Below, piece by piece: positions 1 to 6,395 of a DNA stretch of 12,102 bases. The DNA is from UBA11540 sp045531755 (lineage in GTDB: Bacteria > Bacillota > Clostridia > Oscillospirales > Ruminococcaceae): assembly GCA_045531755.1 (NCBI GenBank), contig JAZSEP010000115.1, positions 1-12,102 of the forward strand, in the 5' to 3' direction. The notes beneath the pieces are model-generated. The model was not told the origin of the DNA and did not search any database. It saw only the letters and a list, made by a program, of their open reading frames with translations. Positions within the stretch are counted from its first letter, which is position 1, and each line of letters begins with the position of its first letter. A program made the translations under genes and the position numbers.

Positions 1-463
1 CCTCGTTGGGAGGTGGCATCACAACAGAGCTGTTGTCAAAAGGAAGCTCTCTTTCCGGAACGGGAATTGAGTTTGGAAGCCGGCGCATATTCTCAACCGA
101 CCAGTGATCCGTATCTTCTTTTCTGTCGGAGCGAGGCTGCGGTCTTGGCAATATCTGCTCGCGTTGTTGTTCAACGAGTCTTTCGAGTTCTCTTTTTTCA
201 ACCTCGAGTCTTTCAAGTTCCTCGCGTGCATCCCTTATTCTGTCAAAAAGCCGTTGCAGTTCCTGCTCCTCGCGAAGTCTTTGTTCATTTATATCGGGAT
301 TTACGGGCGGTTCAGGAAGAGGCATCGGTTTGGGCTGGGGTGGTTTTGGGTGAGAAAAAATCTCATTTTGTTTTGCAAGCTTCATCATATCCTGCCTATA
401 TCTTTCCACCGTCTTTTTCCAGCTTTCCGATTTCATCTTGTTGTAATCCTTGAAATCGTTCAT
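1..463 (-). CDS. Proline-rich coiled-coil protein, N-terminal part (runs off window)
   Basis: An open frame starts at ATG 463-461 and stays open for 154 codons to the window edge, so the C-terminus is not seen. I do not recognise the family. The protein begins MNDFKDYNKMKSESWKK, has no signal peptide or membrane segment, and is very hydrophilic. Residues about 1-35 are basic and helical. About 38-60 form a proline-rich linker. About 63-105 are heptad-like, rich in Glu, Arg and Leu (for example REELERLEVEKRELERL), so a coiled coil is likely. A second Pro/Arg-rich stretch follows and the visible part ends SSVVMPPPNE. The Shine-Dalgarno AGGAGG is about 13 bases before ATG, longer than usual, but no better in-frame start exists. 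It has its own terminator-separated promoter region (504-532) resembling sporulation sigma-E sites, so a spore-envelope role is possible. That is only an inference. Confidence 0.75.
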   Translation of the reverse strand, partial: MNDFKDYNKMKSESWKKTVERYRQDMMKLAKQNEIFSHPKPPQPKPMPLPEPPVNPDINEQRLREEQELQRLFDRIRDAREELERLEVEKRELERLVEQQREQILPRPQPRSDRKEDTDHWSVENMRRLPNSIPVPERELPFDNSSVVMPPPNE

Positions 464-503
464 ATAGTTATCTATCCCTCCTGAAAATACTTTTTGTCAC
501 CAA

Positions 504-532
504 TGTATATGAATTTTGCCCCTTTGATATGC
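504..532 (-). promoter_or_regulatory. Sigma-E-like promoter of the coiled-coil gene
   Basis: On the minus strand GCATATC (532-526) is followed after 14 bases by CATATACA (511-504). This resembles the Bacillus sigma-E pattern (kmATATT, about 14 bases, CATAcAnT) with one to two mismatches per box. The predicted start near 497 leaves a short leader containing the AGGAGG at about 475-482. No good sigma-A promoter is seen here. The upstream terminator at 544-577 makes a separate promoter likely. A nearly identical arrangement precedes the carboxypeptidase gene (3735-3764). This is pattern matching by eye. Confidence 0.4.
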
Positions 533-543
533 AAAAAGGGCGC

Positions 544-577
544 AAAAAAGCGGATGCCGAATTTTCGACATCCGCTT
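544..577 (-). terminator. Rho-independent terminator after the P-loop gene
   Basis: On the minus strand an AAGCGGATG arm (577-569) pairs with CATCCGCTT (556-548). The inner bases can pair further, and a run of six T (549-544) follows. It sits just beyond the stop of the gene at 594-1007 and ends the pgi unit. Confidence 0.88.
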
Positions 578-593
578 TCGCTGTGTTTTTTGA

Positions 594-1007
594 TTATTCA
601 ATCACAAGAGCCTTAAGCTCGTCAACAAGGTCTTCTTTTGCACAGGATACTGTGAAGACAACCTCTACGTTTCTGGACTCTGCCAAAGGTGCTAATTTTT
701 CAATCATCTTCGCAAGGTCTGCTGTATCTCTTCCACCGATTCTGAGTGTTCCGTCGATGAAGAGGTCTGTGATATCATAGTTGCCTGCGAGAACGCCGCA
801 AATCATTCCGTAGAATGCATCATAGCCTGCGATACCGTAGCCGTCTACGTCAACAAGTCTTACAGAGTGGTCGATATTATAGGTGAGCTGAAGTTCCTTT
901 TCTATACATACAACACTACCGTTGGTTGCACGGGCTGCCTCATTAATCTTCTCTACCAGAACCTTTGTTTTTCCGGAGCCTTTTTTGCCGACGATAAGTT
1001 TAATCAT
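594..1007 (-). CDS. Small P-loop NTPase of unknown role
   Basis: A 137-residue cytoplasmic protein. The N-terminus is a beta strand leading into a Walker A motif, GKKGSGKT (residues 7-14), and a hydrophobic strand ending in Asp, DLFIDG (about 81-86), looks like Walker B. The rest alternates strands and helices and nearly everything in the fold is P-loop core, with no added DNA-binding, kinase-lid or effector domain. Similar short proteins in Clostridia are often labelled twitching-motility PilT or plain ATP-binding protein; no pilus gene is nearby, so that name is not supported. ATP or GTP binding is probable; a function cannot be given. AAGGAGG lies about 8 bases before the ATG. It is 62 bases after pgi with no terminator between, so it is probably co-transcribed with pgi and ended by the hairpin at 544-577. 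Confidence 0.85.
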   Translation of the reverse strand: MIKLIVGKKGSGKTKVLVEKINEAARATNGSVVCIEKELQLTYNIDHSVRLVDVDGYGIAGYDAFYGMICGVLAGNYDITDLFIDGTLRIGGRDTADLAKMIEKLAPLAESRNVEVVFTVSCAKEDLVDELKALVIE

Positions 1008-1069
1008 AATTGTTCCTCCTTGCAGGTTTCCCTGTAATTTTTATATCAAATGCCAAAGCATTCAATTCC

Positions 1070-2407
1070 TTAACCGAGTTTTGCTTCGAGAGCCGCTTTT
1101 TCGCTCTCATATCCGGGTTTGCCGAGAAGTGCAAACATATTCTTTTTGTAGCTCTCAACTCCGGGCTGATTGAAGGGGTTGACGCCCATCATATAGCAGG
1201 ATATTGCACAAGCCTTTTCAAAGAAGTAGACCATATAGCCGAACTCTTTTTCATCCATCTTCTCAACGTCCAGAACGATATTGGGAACTCCGCCCTCTGT
1301 GTGAGCGAGAACTGTTCCGCCAAACGCCTTTTGGTTGACAACCGACATATTCTGATTGGACAGGAAGTTGAGTCCGTCAAAGTTGTCGGGGTCGGGCTTT
1401 ATAAAGAGGTCCTTCTTGGGTGTCTTTATATTCACAACGGTTTCAAAGAGATTTCTTGTTCCGTCCTGAATAAACTGTCCCATAGAGTGAAGGTCTGTTG
1501 AGAAAACGACGGATGCGGGGAAAATTCCCTTATGATCCTTGCCTTCGCTCTCGCCAAAGAGTTGCTTGAACCATTCTGCCATCATCGTGAACGACGGGTC
1601 GTAGCTTACGAGCATCTCAATAGCCTTGCCCTTGCGGTAGAGGATGTTTCTGAGTGCTGCATATTTATAGCAGTCGTTCTTCTCAATATCTTCAACAGCG
1701 AGCTCGTTCTGTGCCTGCTGTGCGCCCTGCATAATCAGGTCGATATCCACGCCTGCAACGGCTATAGGAAGAAGTCCTACAGCGGTGAGTACGGAGTATC
1801 TTCCGCCGACGTCGTCGGGAACCACGAAGGTTTCAAAGCCTTCTCTGTCAGAAAGCTCCTTGAGTGTTCCCTTCGCCTTATCGGTTGTAGCATAGATTCT
1901 TTCTCTTGCACCTTCCTTGCCGTATTTGTTTTCGAGAAGCTCTCTGAAAACTCTGAAAGCAAGTGCAGGCTCGGTTGTCGTTCCGGATTTGGAGATGATA
2001 TTAACAGAAACGTCTCTTCCTTCACAGATGGAAAGAATCTCGTTTAGGTATGTAGCGCTGATGTTATTGCCTACATAATAGATGTCAGGTGTGTCCTTTT
2101 TGAGATTGTTGTAAAAAGGTGATGTGAGCAGTTCGATTGCCGCTCTTGCTCCGAGATAGGAGCCGCCGATACCGATTACTATAAAAACGTCGGTGTCTTT
2201 TTTTATCTTTTCGGCAGCCTTCTTTATTCTTGCAAACTCTTCCTTATCGTAGTCTGTGGGAAGTGTGAGCCAGCCGAGAAAGTCGTTGCCGAGTCCTGTT
2301 TTGGAATGAAGTGTTTTTGCCGCGTCATAGACCTGTGTTTTTATGCCATCTATTTCATGGTCGGACACGAAGTCCTTCAGGTATTTTGTGTTAAGTTTAA
2401 GTCCCAT
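1070..2407 (-). CDS. pgi: Glucose-6-phosphate isomerase
   Basis: Interconverts glucose 6-phosphate and fructose 6-phosphate in cytoplasmic glycolysis and gluconeogenesis. The 445-residue length fits the short Firmicute/Bacillus type. Sugar-phosphate-binding SIS motifs are present: [11 protein letters not shown] (79-89) and [10 protein letters not shown] (139-148). PGI signature 1 is [14 protein letters not shown] (about 198-211); signature 2 is [13 protein letters not shown] (about 410-422). The catalytic-region elements GESEGK (285-290), DLHSMGQ with His307, and the lysine of signature 2 are all intact. The frame is open for 12 further codons upstream, but the start at 2407 is chosen: TTGGAGGAAT lies just before it, and the promoter at 2435-2463 would start transcription near 2428, so the upstream ATG at 2443 would not be in the mRNA. 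It heads a unit with the P-loop gene at 594-1007. Confidence 0.97.
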   Translation of the reverse strand: MGLKLNTKYLKDFVSDHEIDGIKTQVYDAAKTLHSKTGLGNDFLGWLTLPTDYDKEEFARIKKAAEKIKKDTDVFIVIGIGGSYLGARAAIELLTSPFYNNLKKDTPDIYYVGNNISATYLNEILSICEGRDVSVNIISKSGTTTEPALAFRVFRELLENKYGKEGARERIYATTDKAKGTLKELSDREGFETFVVPDDVGGRYSVLTAVGLLPIAVAGVDIDLIMQGAQQAQNELAVEDIEKNDCYKYAALRNILYRKGKAIEMLVSYDPSFTMMAEWFKQLFGESEGKDHKGIFPASVVFSTDLHSMGQFIQDGTRNLFETVVNIKTPKKDLFIKPDPDNFDGLNFLSNQNMSVVNQKAFGGTVLAHTEGGVPNIVLDVEKMDEKEFGYMVYFFEKACAISCYMMGVNPFNQPGVESYKKNMFALLGKPGYESEKAALEAKLG

Positions 2408-2434
2408 TTCTAATTCCTCCAATTGTATACTCCT

Positions 2435-2463
2435 ATTGTACACGAAGAGGGGAAATTTTGCAA
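2435..2463 (-). promoter_or_regulatory. Sigma-A promoter of pgi
   Basis: On the minus strand TTGCAA (2463-2458), a 17-base spacer and TACAAT (2440-2435) form a near-consensus promoter. Transcription would begin near 2428, giving a leader of about 20 bases that contains the GGAGG of pgi. This also settles which pgi ATG is used. Confidence 0.72.
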
Positions 2464-2478
2464 GAGAAATCCTCTATT

Positions 2479-3705
2479 TTATTTCATCCCGACAAGATTT
2501 TTTATAAAAATTTCAAGGCTTTTTAATATTGTCATCCTCTCGACCGATTCCGAAGCGGTCACAGGGCACTCCCCTATGATTTCATCGCCGAGCTTCAAAA
2601 CGATTTTTCCTATCTGCTGTCCTTTTTCTACAGGGGCTTCGACGTATTCTTCAAGGAGTATTTCCTGCGTTATCTGCGATTTTTGACCCTTTTCGAGAAG
2701 GACGGTATTTTCCGTCGATGCTTCACAGCTCACCTCTCGGCTTGTGCCGTGGGTAACCTTTACGGGAACGAGGTTTTCTGCCGAGATTTCGGGAGTGGTC
2801 ACCTCATAGTTTGCAAAGCCGTAGTCGAGAAGCTTTCTCGCCGAGAAAAATCTGTCGTCGGTGGTGGACGAACCGAGATTTACCGATATAAGCTGCATTC
2901 CGTCGCGAAGAGCGCTTGCCGCGAGGCAATAGCCCGCTCCGACCGTTGTTCCTGTTTTCAGTCCGTTTGCGCCTTTATAAAATCTGATCAGCTTGTTTGT
3001 ATTTACAAGCTGGGTTTCGCCGCCTCTCAGGCTGTCCATCCATATCGTTGTGTATTCAAAAATCTTCTCGTGCTTTAAGAGCTCCCTTGACATCAGCGCA
3101 ATGTCGTGCGCCGTGGTTTTGTGGTTTTCGTCGTCAAAGCCCGTCGCGTTTGTGAAGGTAGTATCGTTCATGCCGAGCTGTTTTGCGCGCTCGTTCATCA
3201 TCTTCACAAAGCCCTCTTCGCTCCCTGCTACATGCTCGGCAAGGGCAACGGTCGCGTCGTTGGCACTCGAAACCACAACAGCCTTCAAAAGCTCGTGCAG
3301 GGTCATCTGTTCTCCGACCTTGAACCATATCTGTGTTCCGCCCATTGAGTTTGCGTGCTCCGAGCAGGTGACGGTGTCTTCAAGTGTGATTTTGCCCTCT
3401 TCAAGTGCTTCCATAACGAGAAGCAATGACATTATCTTGGTTATCGATGCAGGTGACATTCTCTCGTTCGCGTTGTGTTCCACGAGAATTCTTCCTGTTG
3501 AAGCTTCGACGAGAATATAGGACAGCGCCTTAATCTCGAGGGTTGACGGGTCTGCTCCCACAAGCGCGCTGTCAATAGTTTCTATCATCGCTCCTGCCGA
3601 AACGAGATCGTCCACCTCGCCTTTGTCGTCATCCGAAATGGCGTTTGCCGACACCGATATAAAGGAAATTATCAGAGCTACCAAAAAAGCCGTTATCTTT
3701 TTCAT
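2479..3705 (-). CDS. dacF: D-alanyl-D-alanine carboxypeptidase, peptidase S11 (PBP5/DacF type)
   Basis: A low-molecular-weight penicillin-binding protein that removes the terminal D-Ala from peptidoglycan pentapeptides, limiting cross-linking. It acts outside the membrane. The 408 residues begin with a signal peptide (MKK, hydrophobic 5-18, likely cleavage after SANA near 22). The serine-peptidase triad of motifs is complete: SITK (87-90, Ser87 nucleophile), SAN (147-149) and KTG (250-252). Residues about 298-385 fit the PBP5 C-terminal beta domain. The last 20 residues form an amphipathic helix typical of membrane anchoring. The acidic stretch after the signal (24-50) is a linker. The Shine-Dalgarno is weak (GGGGTG about 7 bases before ATG). 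The sigma-E-like promoter upstream hints at expression in sporulation. B. subtilis has both dacF (sigma-F) and dacB (sigma-E), and I cannot tell which is the orthologue, so the symbol is provisional. No clear terminator separates it from pgi. Confidence 0.93.
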   Translation of the reverse strand: MKKITAFLVALIISFISVSANAISDDDKGEVDDLVSAGAMIETIDSALVGADPSTLEIKALSYILVEASTGRILVEHNANERMSPASITKIMSLLLVMEALEEGKITLEDTVTCSEHANSMGGTQIWFKVGEQMTLHELLKAVVVSSANDATVALAEHVAGSEEGFVKMMNERAKQLGMNDTTFTNATGFDDENHKTTAHDIALMSRELLKHEKIFEYTTIWMDSLRGGETQLVNTNKLIRFYKGANGLKTGTTVGAGYCLAASALRDGMQLISVNLGSSTTDDRFFSARKLLDYGFANYEVTTPEISAENLVPVKVTHGTSREVSCEASTENTVLLEKGQKSQITQEILLEEYVEAPVEKGQQIGKIVLKLGDEIIGECPVTASESVERMTILKSLEIFIKNLVGMK

Positions 3706-3724
3706 ATTTGCACCCCACTAACGT

Positions 3725-3743
3725 TCATATAAAACTTATATGA
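3725..3743. repeat. 8-bp inverted repeat in the carboxypeptidase leader
   Basis: TCATATAA, three bases, then TTATATGA form a perfect inverted repeat that overlaps the proposed -10 box and start site. It has the geometry of a repressor operator, but part of the symmetry may simply reflect the AT-rich -10 sequence. Confidence 0.4.
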
Positions 3744-3764
3744 TGAAAGCCGTGTGGGATATGC
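3735..3764 (-). promoter_or_regulatory. Sigma-E-like promoter of the carboxypeptidase gene
   Basis: On the minus strand GCATATC (3764-3758) is followed after 15 bases by CATATAAG (3742-3735), matching the sigma-E-type pattern. The expected start near 3728 lies about 23 bases before the ATG at 3705. The -35 box begins directly after the terminator tail of the HPr-like gene. No convincing sigma-A promoter is seen in this gap. Confidence 0.4.
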
Positions 3765-3790
3765 AAAAGGGACGCACTTTCGTGCATCCC
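3765..3790 (-). terminator. Rho-independent terminator of the HPr-like gene
   Basis: Minus-strand GGGATGCAC (3790-3782), a GAAA tetraloop and GTGCGTCCC (3777-3769) pair over nine positions, one of them a G-U wobble. TTTT follows. It lies a few bases past the stop codon at 3797. Confidence 0.85.
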
Positions 3791-3796
3791 TCAAAA

Positions 3797-4027
3797 TCAA
3801 TCTGCTATAAAATTCTTTATTTCGTCAAGAAACGCGCTGCAATCCTCGCAGTGAATCCTCATGGTCAAAACCTTGGAAAGATCAAGGCTGAATATTCCCA
3901 TGATGGATTTCGCGTCAACCGCATATCTTCCCGAAATAAGATCCACGTCAAAGTCATATTTGCTTACGCAGTTTACGAATATTTTGACGTCGTTGATGGT
4001 GTCAAATTTTATATTTAATTCTTTCAT
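3797..4027 (-). CDS. HPr-like protein lacking the phosphorylatable histidine
   Basis: A 76-residue cytoplasmic protein that aligns with the PTS phosphocarrier HPr in its second half: SKYDFDVDL (22-30) and DAKSIMGIFSLDLSK (38-52) match HPr SKYDADVNL and the NLKSIMGVMSL region, so Ser41 corresponds to the regulatory Ser46. The stretch that should hold the GIHARPA active site (about 7-18) reads FDTINDVKIFVN, with Thr at the position of His15. The only histidine is His59. It therefore cannot carry phosphate from enzyme I in the normal way. Crh of Bacillus, which also lost His15 but keeps Ser46 and acts with CcpA, is the closest precedent; a regulatory role here is inference. AGGAGG sits about 9 bases before ATG. 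It has its own promoter, divergent from mtaB, and its own terminator, so it is monocistronic. Confidence 0.88.
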   Translation of the reverse strand: MKELNIKFDTINDVKIFVNCVSKYDFDVDLISGRYAVDAKSIMGIFSLDLSKVLTMRIHCEDCSAFLDEIKNFIAD

Positions 4028-4056
4028 AACATATCGCCTCCTATTGAGTTTACACC

Positions 4057-4088
4057 ATTATATTAGCATTTTTCTCAAAGATAGTCAA
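4057..4088 (-). promoter_or_regulatory. Sigma-A promoter of the HPr-like gene
   Basis: On the minus strand TTGACT (4088-4083) with a 17-base spacer leads to TAATAT (4065-4060); a perfect TATAAT overlaps it at 4062-4057 but with a 20-base spacer. Either gives a start just before the AGGAGG leader of the gene at 4027. Confidence 0.62.
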
Positions 4089-4095
4089 CAGCCAA

Positions 4096-4124
4096 TTGCA
4101 TTTTCGTGAAAAAGTTTGTATAAT
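4096..4124 (+). promoter_or_regulatory. Sigma-A promoter of the mtaB unit
   Basis: TTGCAT (4096-4101), a 17-base spacer and a perfect TATAAT (4119-4124) predict a start near 4131. AAAGGA at 4145-4150 is the ribosome binding site for the ATG at 4160. The -35 box is only seven bases from the -35 box of the opposite promoter. Confidence 0.72.
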
Positions 4125-4159
4125 AGGTACACCACTTAAATTATAAAGGATAATTTTTT

Positions 4160-5449
4160 ATGAGAGTTGCCTTTTATACCCTCGGTTGCAAGGTAAATCA
4201 ATATGAAACTCAAATCATTTCACAGCGGTTTGCGGAAAATGAGTTTGATTTGGTTGACTGCGCAGAGACGGCTGATATTTACGTCATAAACTCCTGTACC
4301 GTTACGGCAACGGGCGACAAAAAAACAAGACAGATAGTGCACAGATTCAAGAAAAAGAATCCTGCGGCGATTATCGTGCTGACGGGTTGTTTTCCACAAG
4401 CATATCCCGATGATGCACAGGCCATCGAGGAAGCGGATATCGTGACGGGAACACGTGAGCGAAGCGCAATTTTCGAGCTGGTACAGCAGTTTATCTCCGA
4501 CGGCAAGCGCATTGTGAGGATAACACCTCATCAGAAGGGCGAAAAATTTGAAAAGATGAGCGCAAACGGCTTTTCCGAGCGCACCCGTGCTTTTGTTAAA
4601 ATTCAGGACGGATGCGACAGATATTGCTCTTATTGCATCATTCCCACCGCGCGCGGTCCCATCAGAAGCAAGGAGCTTGAGGACATCAAGGCCGAGCTTT
4701 CGGTACTTGCACAAGAGGGCTACAAAGAGGTCGTTTTGGTTGGAATAAACCTCTCGCTGTATGGAAAAGAGTTTGGGCTTCGGCTCATAGATGCGGTGAA
4801 AGCAGCTTGTTCTGTCGTTGGAATTGAAAGGGTGCGGTTAGGGTCTATTGAGCCCGAGCTCATCACCGACGAAGACCTTGCCGAAATGGCTTCGCTGACA
4901 GAATTCTGTCCGCAGTTTCATCTATCGTTACAGAGCGGTTGCACCGACACGCTTAAAAGGATGAACAGGCACTATACCGCCGACGAATATGCCGAACTTG
5001 TTGAAAAAATCCGAAGGGCTTTTGAAAATCCTTCGATAACCACCGACATTATGGTCGGATTTCCCGGCGAGGATGCGCGTGAATTCGAAGAATCCTGCGA
5101 CTTTGTTGAAAGGGTCAGAATTGCAAAATGCCACGTTTTTGCATATTCGCGCAGACCAAACACCCGAGCAGACAGGATGCCAAATCAAATCACTCGTGCC
5201 GAAAAGGAAAAGCGAAGCAGAACGCTCATCGCCGTTGCTGACAAGGTTCGCTCCGAGTTTTTGAAAACGCAGACAGGGCGTGTCTGCAGGGTGCTTTTTG
5301 AAACCTTTGACGATAAGCTTGGGTATTTTGGATACAGCGAAAACTACACACCCGTTTACGTCAAGTGCGGACGCGACCTTCGCGGAGAGGTTTTTGAGGT
5401 TAAAATAACAGCTTCGGCAGACGATTACTGCACAGGAGAGCTTATATAG
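4160..5449 (+). CDS. mtaB: tRNA t6A37 methylthiotransferase MtaB
   Basis: A radical-SAM enzyme that adds a methylthio group to C2 of N6-threonylcarbamoyladenosine at position 37 of ANN-decoding tRNAs, making ms2t6A. The 429 residues show the full methylthiotransferase layout. The N-terminal domain has the three cluster cysteines Cys10 (TLGCKVNQYE), Cys46 (NSCTVT) and Cys77 (TGCFPQ). The radical-SAM cluster is CDRYCSYC (Cys152, Cys156, Cys159). The SAM-fold segments HLSLQSG (254-260) and TDIMVGFPGE (295-304) are present, and a C-terminal TRAM-like region (about 368-429) should bind tRNA. TLGCKVNQYE together with the CIIPTARGP stretch points to the MtaB/YqeV branch rather than MiaB or RimO. The start at 4160 has AAAGGA and a strong promoter upstream. 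It is probably co-transcribed with the epimerase-family gene 14 bases downstream. Confidence 0.96.
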   Translation: MRVAFYTLGCKVNQYETQIISQRFAENEFDLVDCAETADIYVINSCTVTATGDKKTRQIVHRFKKKNPAAIIVLTGCFPQAYPDDAQAIEEADIVTGTRERSAIFELVQQFISDGKRIVRITPHQKGEKFEKMSANGFSERTRAFVKIQDGCDRYCSYCIIPTARGPIRSKELEDIKAELSVLAQEGYKEVVLVGINLSLYGKEFGLRLIDAVKAACSVVGIERVRLGSIEPELITDEDLAEMASLTEFCPQFHLSLQSGCTDTLKRMNRHYTADEYAELVEKIRRAFENPSITTDIMVGFPGEDAREFEESCDFVERVRIAKCHVFAYSRRPNTRADRMPNQITRAEKEKRSRTLIAVADKVRSEFLKTQTGRVCRVLFETFDDKLGYFGYSENYTPVYVKCGRDLRGEVFEVKITASADDYCTGELI

Positions 5450-5463
5450 AAAGGAAAGATACT

Positions 5464-6333
5464 ATGGAAATCAAAATCAAGGGCAACAGCTGTGAAGCGA
5501 CCATATCCACCCTCGGTGCTCAGCTTATGTCTTTTATAAAGGACGGCAAGGAATACATCTGGAACGGCGACGAGAGGTACTGGAAGGGTCGTTCTCCCCT
5601 CCTCTTCCCGTTTGTCGGCGGACTGAGAAACGGCAAGGCACTCATCTATGGCAAGGAATACGAGATGGCGCGTCACGGGTTTATTCGTTTTATGGAGTTT
5701 GAGGTTTTCGAGCAGAGCGAGAATTCTGTTACAATGCGTTTTTGTGCAAACGAGGAAACCCTCAAGATGTATCCGTTCAATTTTATTTTCGACGCCACCT
5801 TCGTTATAAACGAGGACGGTTCACTCCTTTCGCGTTTGACCGTTAAAAACACCGACGAAAAGGTTATGCCGTTCACCATCGGTCAGCACACGGGTTATGC
5901 GGTTGACAACGAAATCTACAACAGCTGTGTTATCACCTTTGAAAAGGAAGAAACCGTCAACTGTCCCGCAAACGTTCTCGAAAACGGGCTTATTGACACC
6001 GATATCCGCACACCCTTCCTCAAAAACGAGAGAAGCTTCACCTTGAACCACAGCTTGTTTGACAACGATGCTATTATATGCGACGGTGTAAAATCCCGTT
6101 CTCTTACCCTTGAAAGCACCACGACAGACCTGAAGTTCAGAATTGATTTCCCTGACTTTGAAAACGTTCTGTTCTGGGCGATAAAGGGCGAAACACCATT
6201 CGTTTGCATTGAGCCTGTAATCGGCTACTGCACCACCGAAAGCGAAAGCGACGTCTTCGAGGACAAGGCAGGAATCATAAAGCTTTCGACAAACGAATCG
6301 AGAAGCTTTGATATGGTTATAACTGCGTATTAA
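5464..6333 (+). CDS. Aldose 1-epimerase (galactose mutarotase-like) family protein
   Basis: A 289-residue cytoplasmic protein of the mutarotase-like beta-sandwich fold, close to the LacX/YeaD-type group. Supporting motifs are the N-terminal ATISTLGAQLMSF, YIWNGDERYWKGRSPLLFPFVG (31-52, quoted in part: SPLLFPFVG), the conserved RHGF with His71, IGQHTGYAV with His142, and FVCIEPVIG with Glu250 as the expected catalytic glutamate. These should interconvert the anomers of an aldose or sugar phosphate; the substrate cannot be read from sequence. Two sites differ from the usual consensus: GQHT instead of GxHP, and EPVIG instead of EPWxG. AAAGGA is 8 bases before the ATG. It follows mtaB by 14 bases and ends at the shared hairpin at 6343-6383. 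The link with tRNA modification appears to be only transcriptional. Confidence 0.9.
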   Translation: MEIKIKGNSCEATISTLGAQLMSFIKDGKEYIWNGDERYWKGRSPLLFPFVGGLRNGKALIYGKEYEMARHGFIRFMEFEVFEQSENSVTMRFCANEETLKMYPFNFIFDATFVINEDGSLLSRLTVKNTDEKVMPFTIGQHTGYAVDNEIYNSCVITFEKEETVNCPANVLENGLIDTDIRTPFLKNERSFTLNHSLFDNDAIICDGVKSRSLTLESTTTDLKFRIDFPDFENVLFWAIKGETPFVCIEPVIGYCTTESESDVFEDKAGIIKLSTNESRSFDMVITAY

Positions 6334-6335
6334 TA

Positions 6336-6383
6336 AAAAAACAACACATAAAGCCACCGCAAATCGCGGTGGCTTTATGTGTT
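6336..6383. terminator. Bidirectional terminator with 18-bp perfect stem
   Basis: Arms 6343-6360 and 6366-6383 are perfectly complementary over 18 bases, with a five-base loop. On the minus strand the stem is followed within about one base by a T-rich tract (6342-6335), a strong terminator for the secreted-protein unit. On the plus strand the inner GC-rich stem runs into TTTATGTGTT, a weaker signal for the mtaB unit. It lies between two converging units. Confidence 0.88.
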
Positions 6384-6395
6384 AACTTGGACTAA

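Noticed and set aside
13..484. Two overlapping plus-strand open frames
   Set aside because: They are antisense to the coiled-coil gene, whose frame has a start, Shine-Dalgarno and protein-like composition; these two have none.
594..1007. Naming the P-loop protein PilT
   Set aside because: It has no PilT/GspE secretion-ATPase motifs beyond Walker A and no pilus genes are nearby.
1532..2047. Plus-strand open frame of 171 codons
   Set aside because: It is antisense to the well-supported pgi gene and has no ribosome site or recognisable product.
2408..2443. Upstream in-frame ATG of pgi adding 12 residues
   Set aside because: The predicted transcript starts near 2428, inside this extension, and GGAGG sits just before the ATG at 2407.
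2450..2490. Possible terminator between the carboxypeptidase gene and pgi
   Set aside because: Only five bases pair (AGAGG/CCTCT), the loop is long and no T-run follows.
526..3764. GATATGCAAAA(A)GGG shared by 526-540 and 3758-3771, considered as a dispersed repeat element
   Set aside because: The shared bases are better explained as a terminator T-tail followed by a GCATATC promoter box on the minus strand; similarity does not extend into the hairpin stems.
5821..6357. Minus-strand open frame of 178 codons
   Set aside because: It is antisense to the epimerase-family gene and also overlaps the terminator hairpin.
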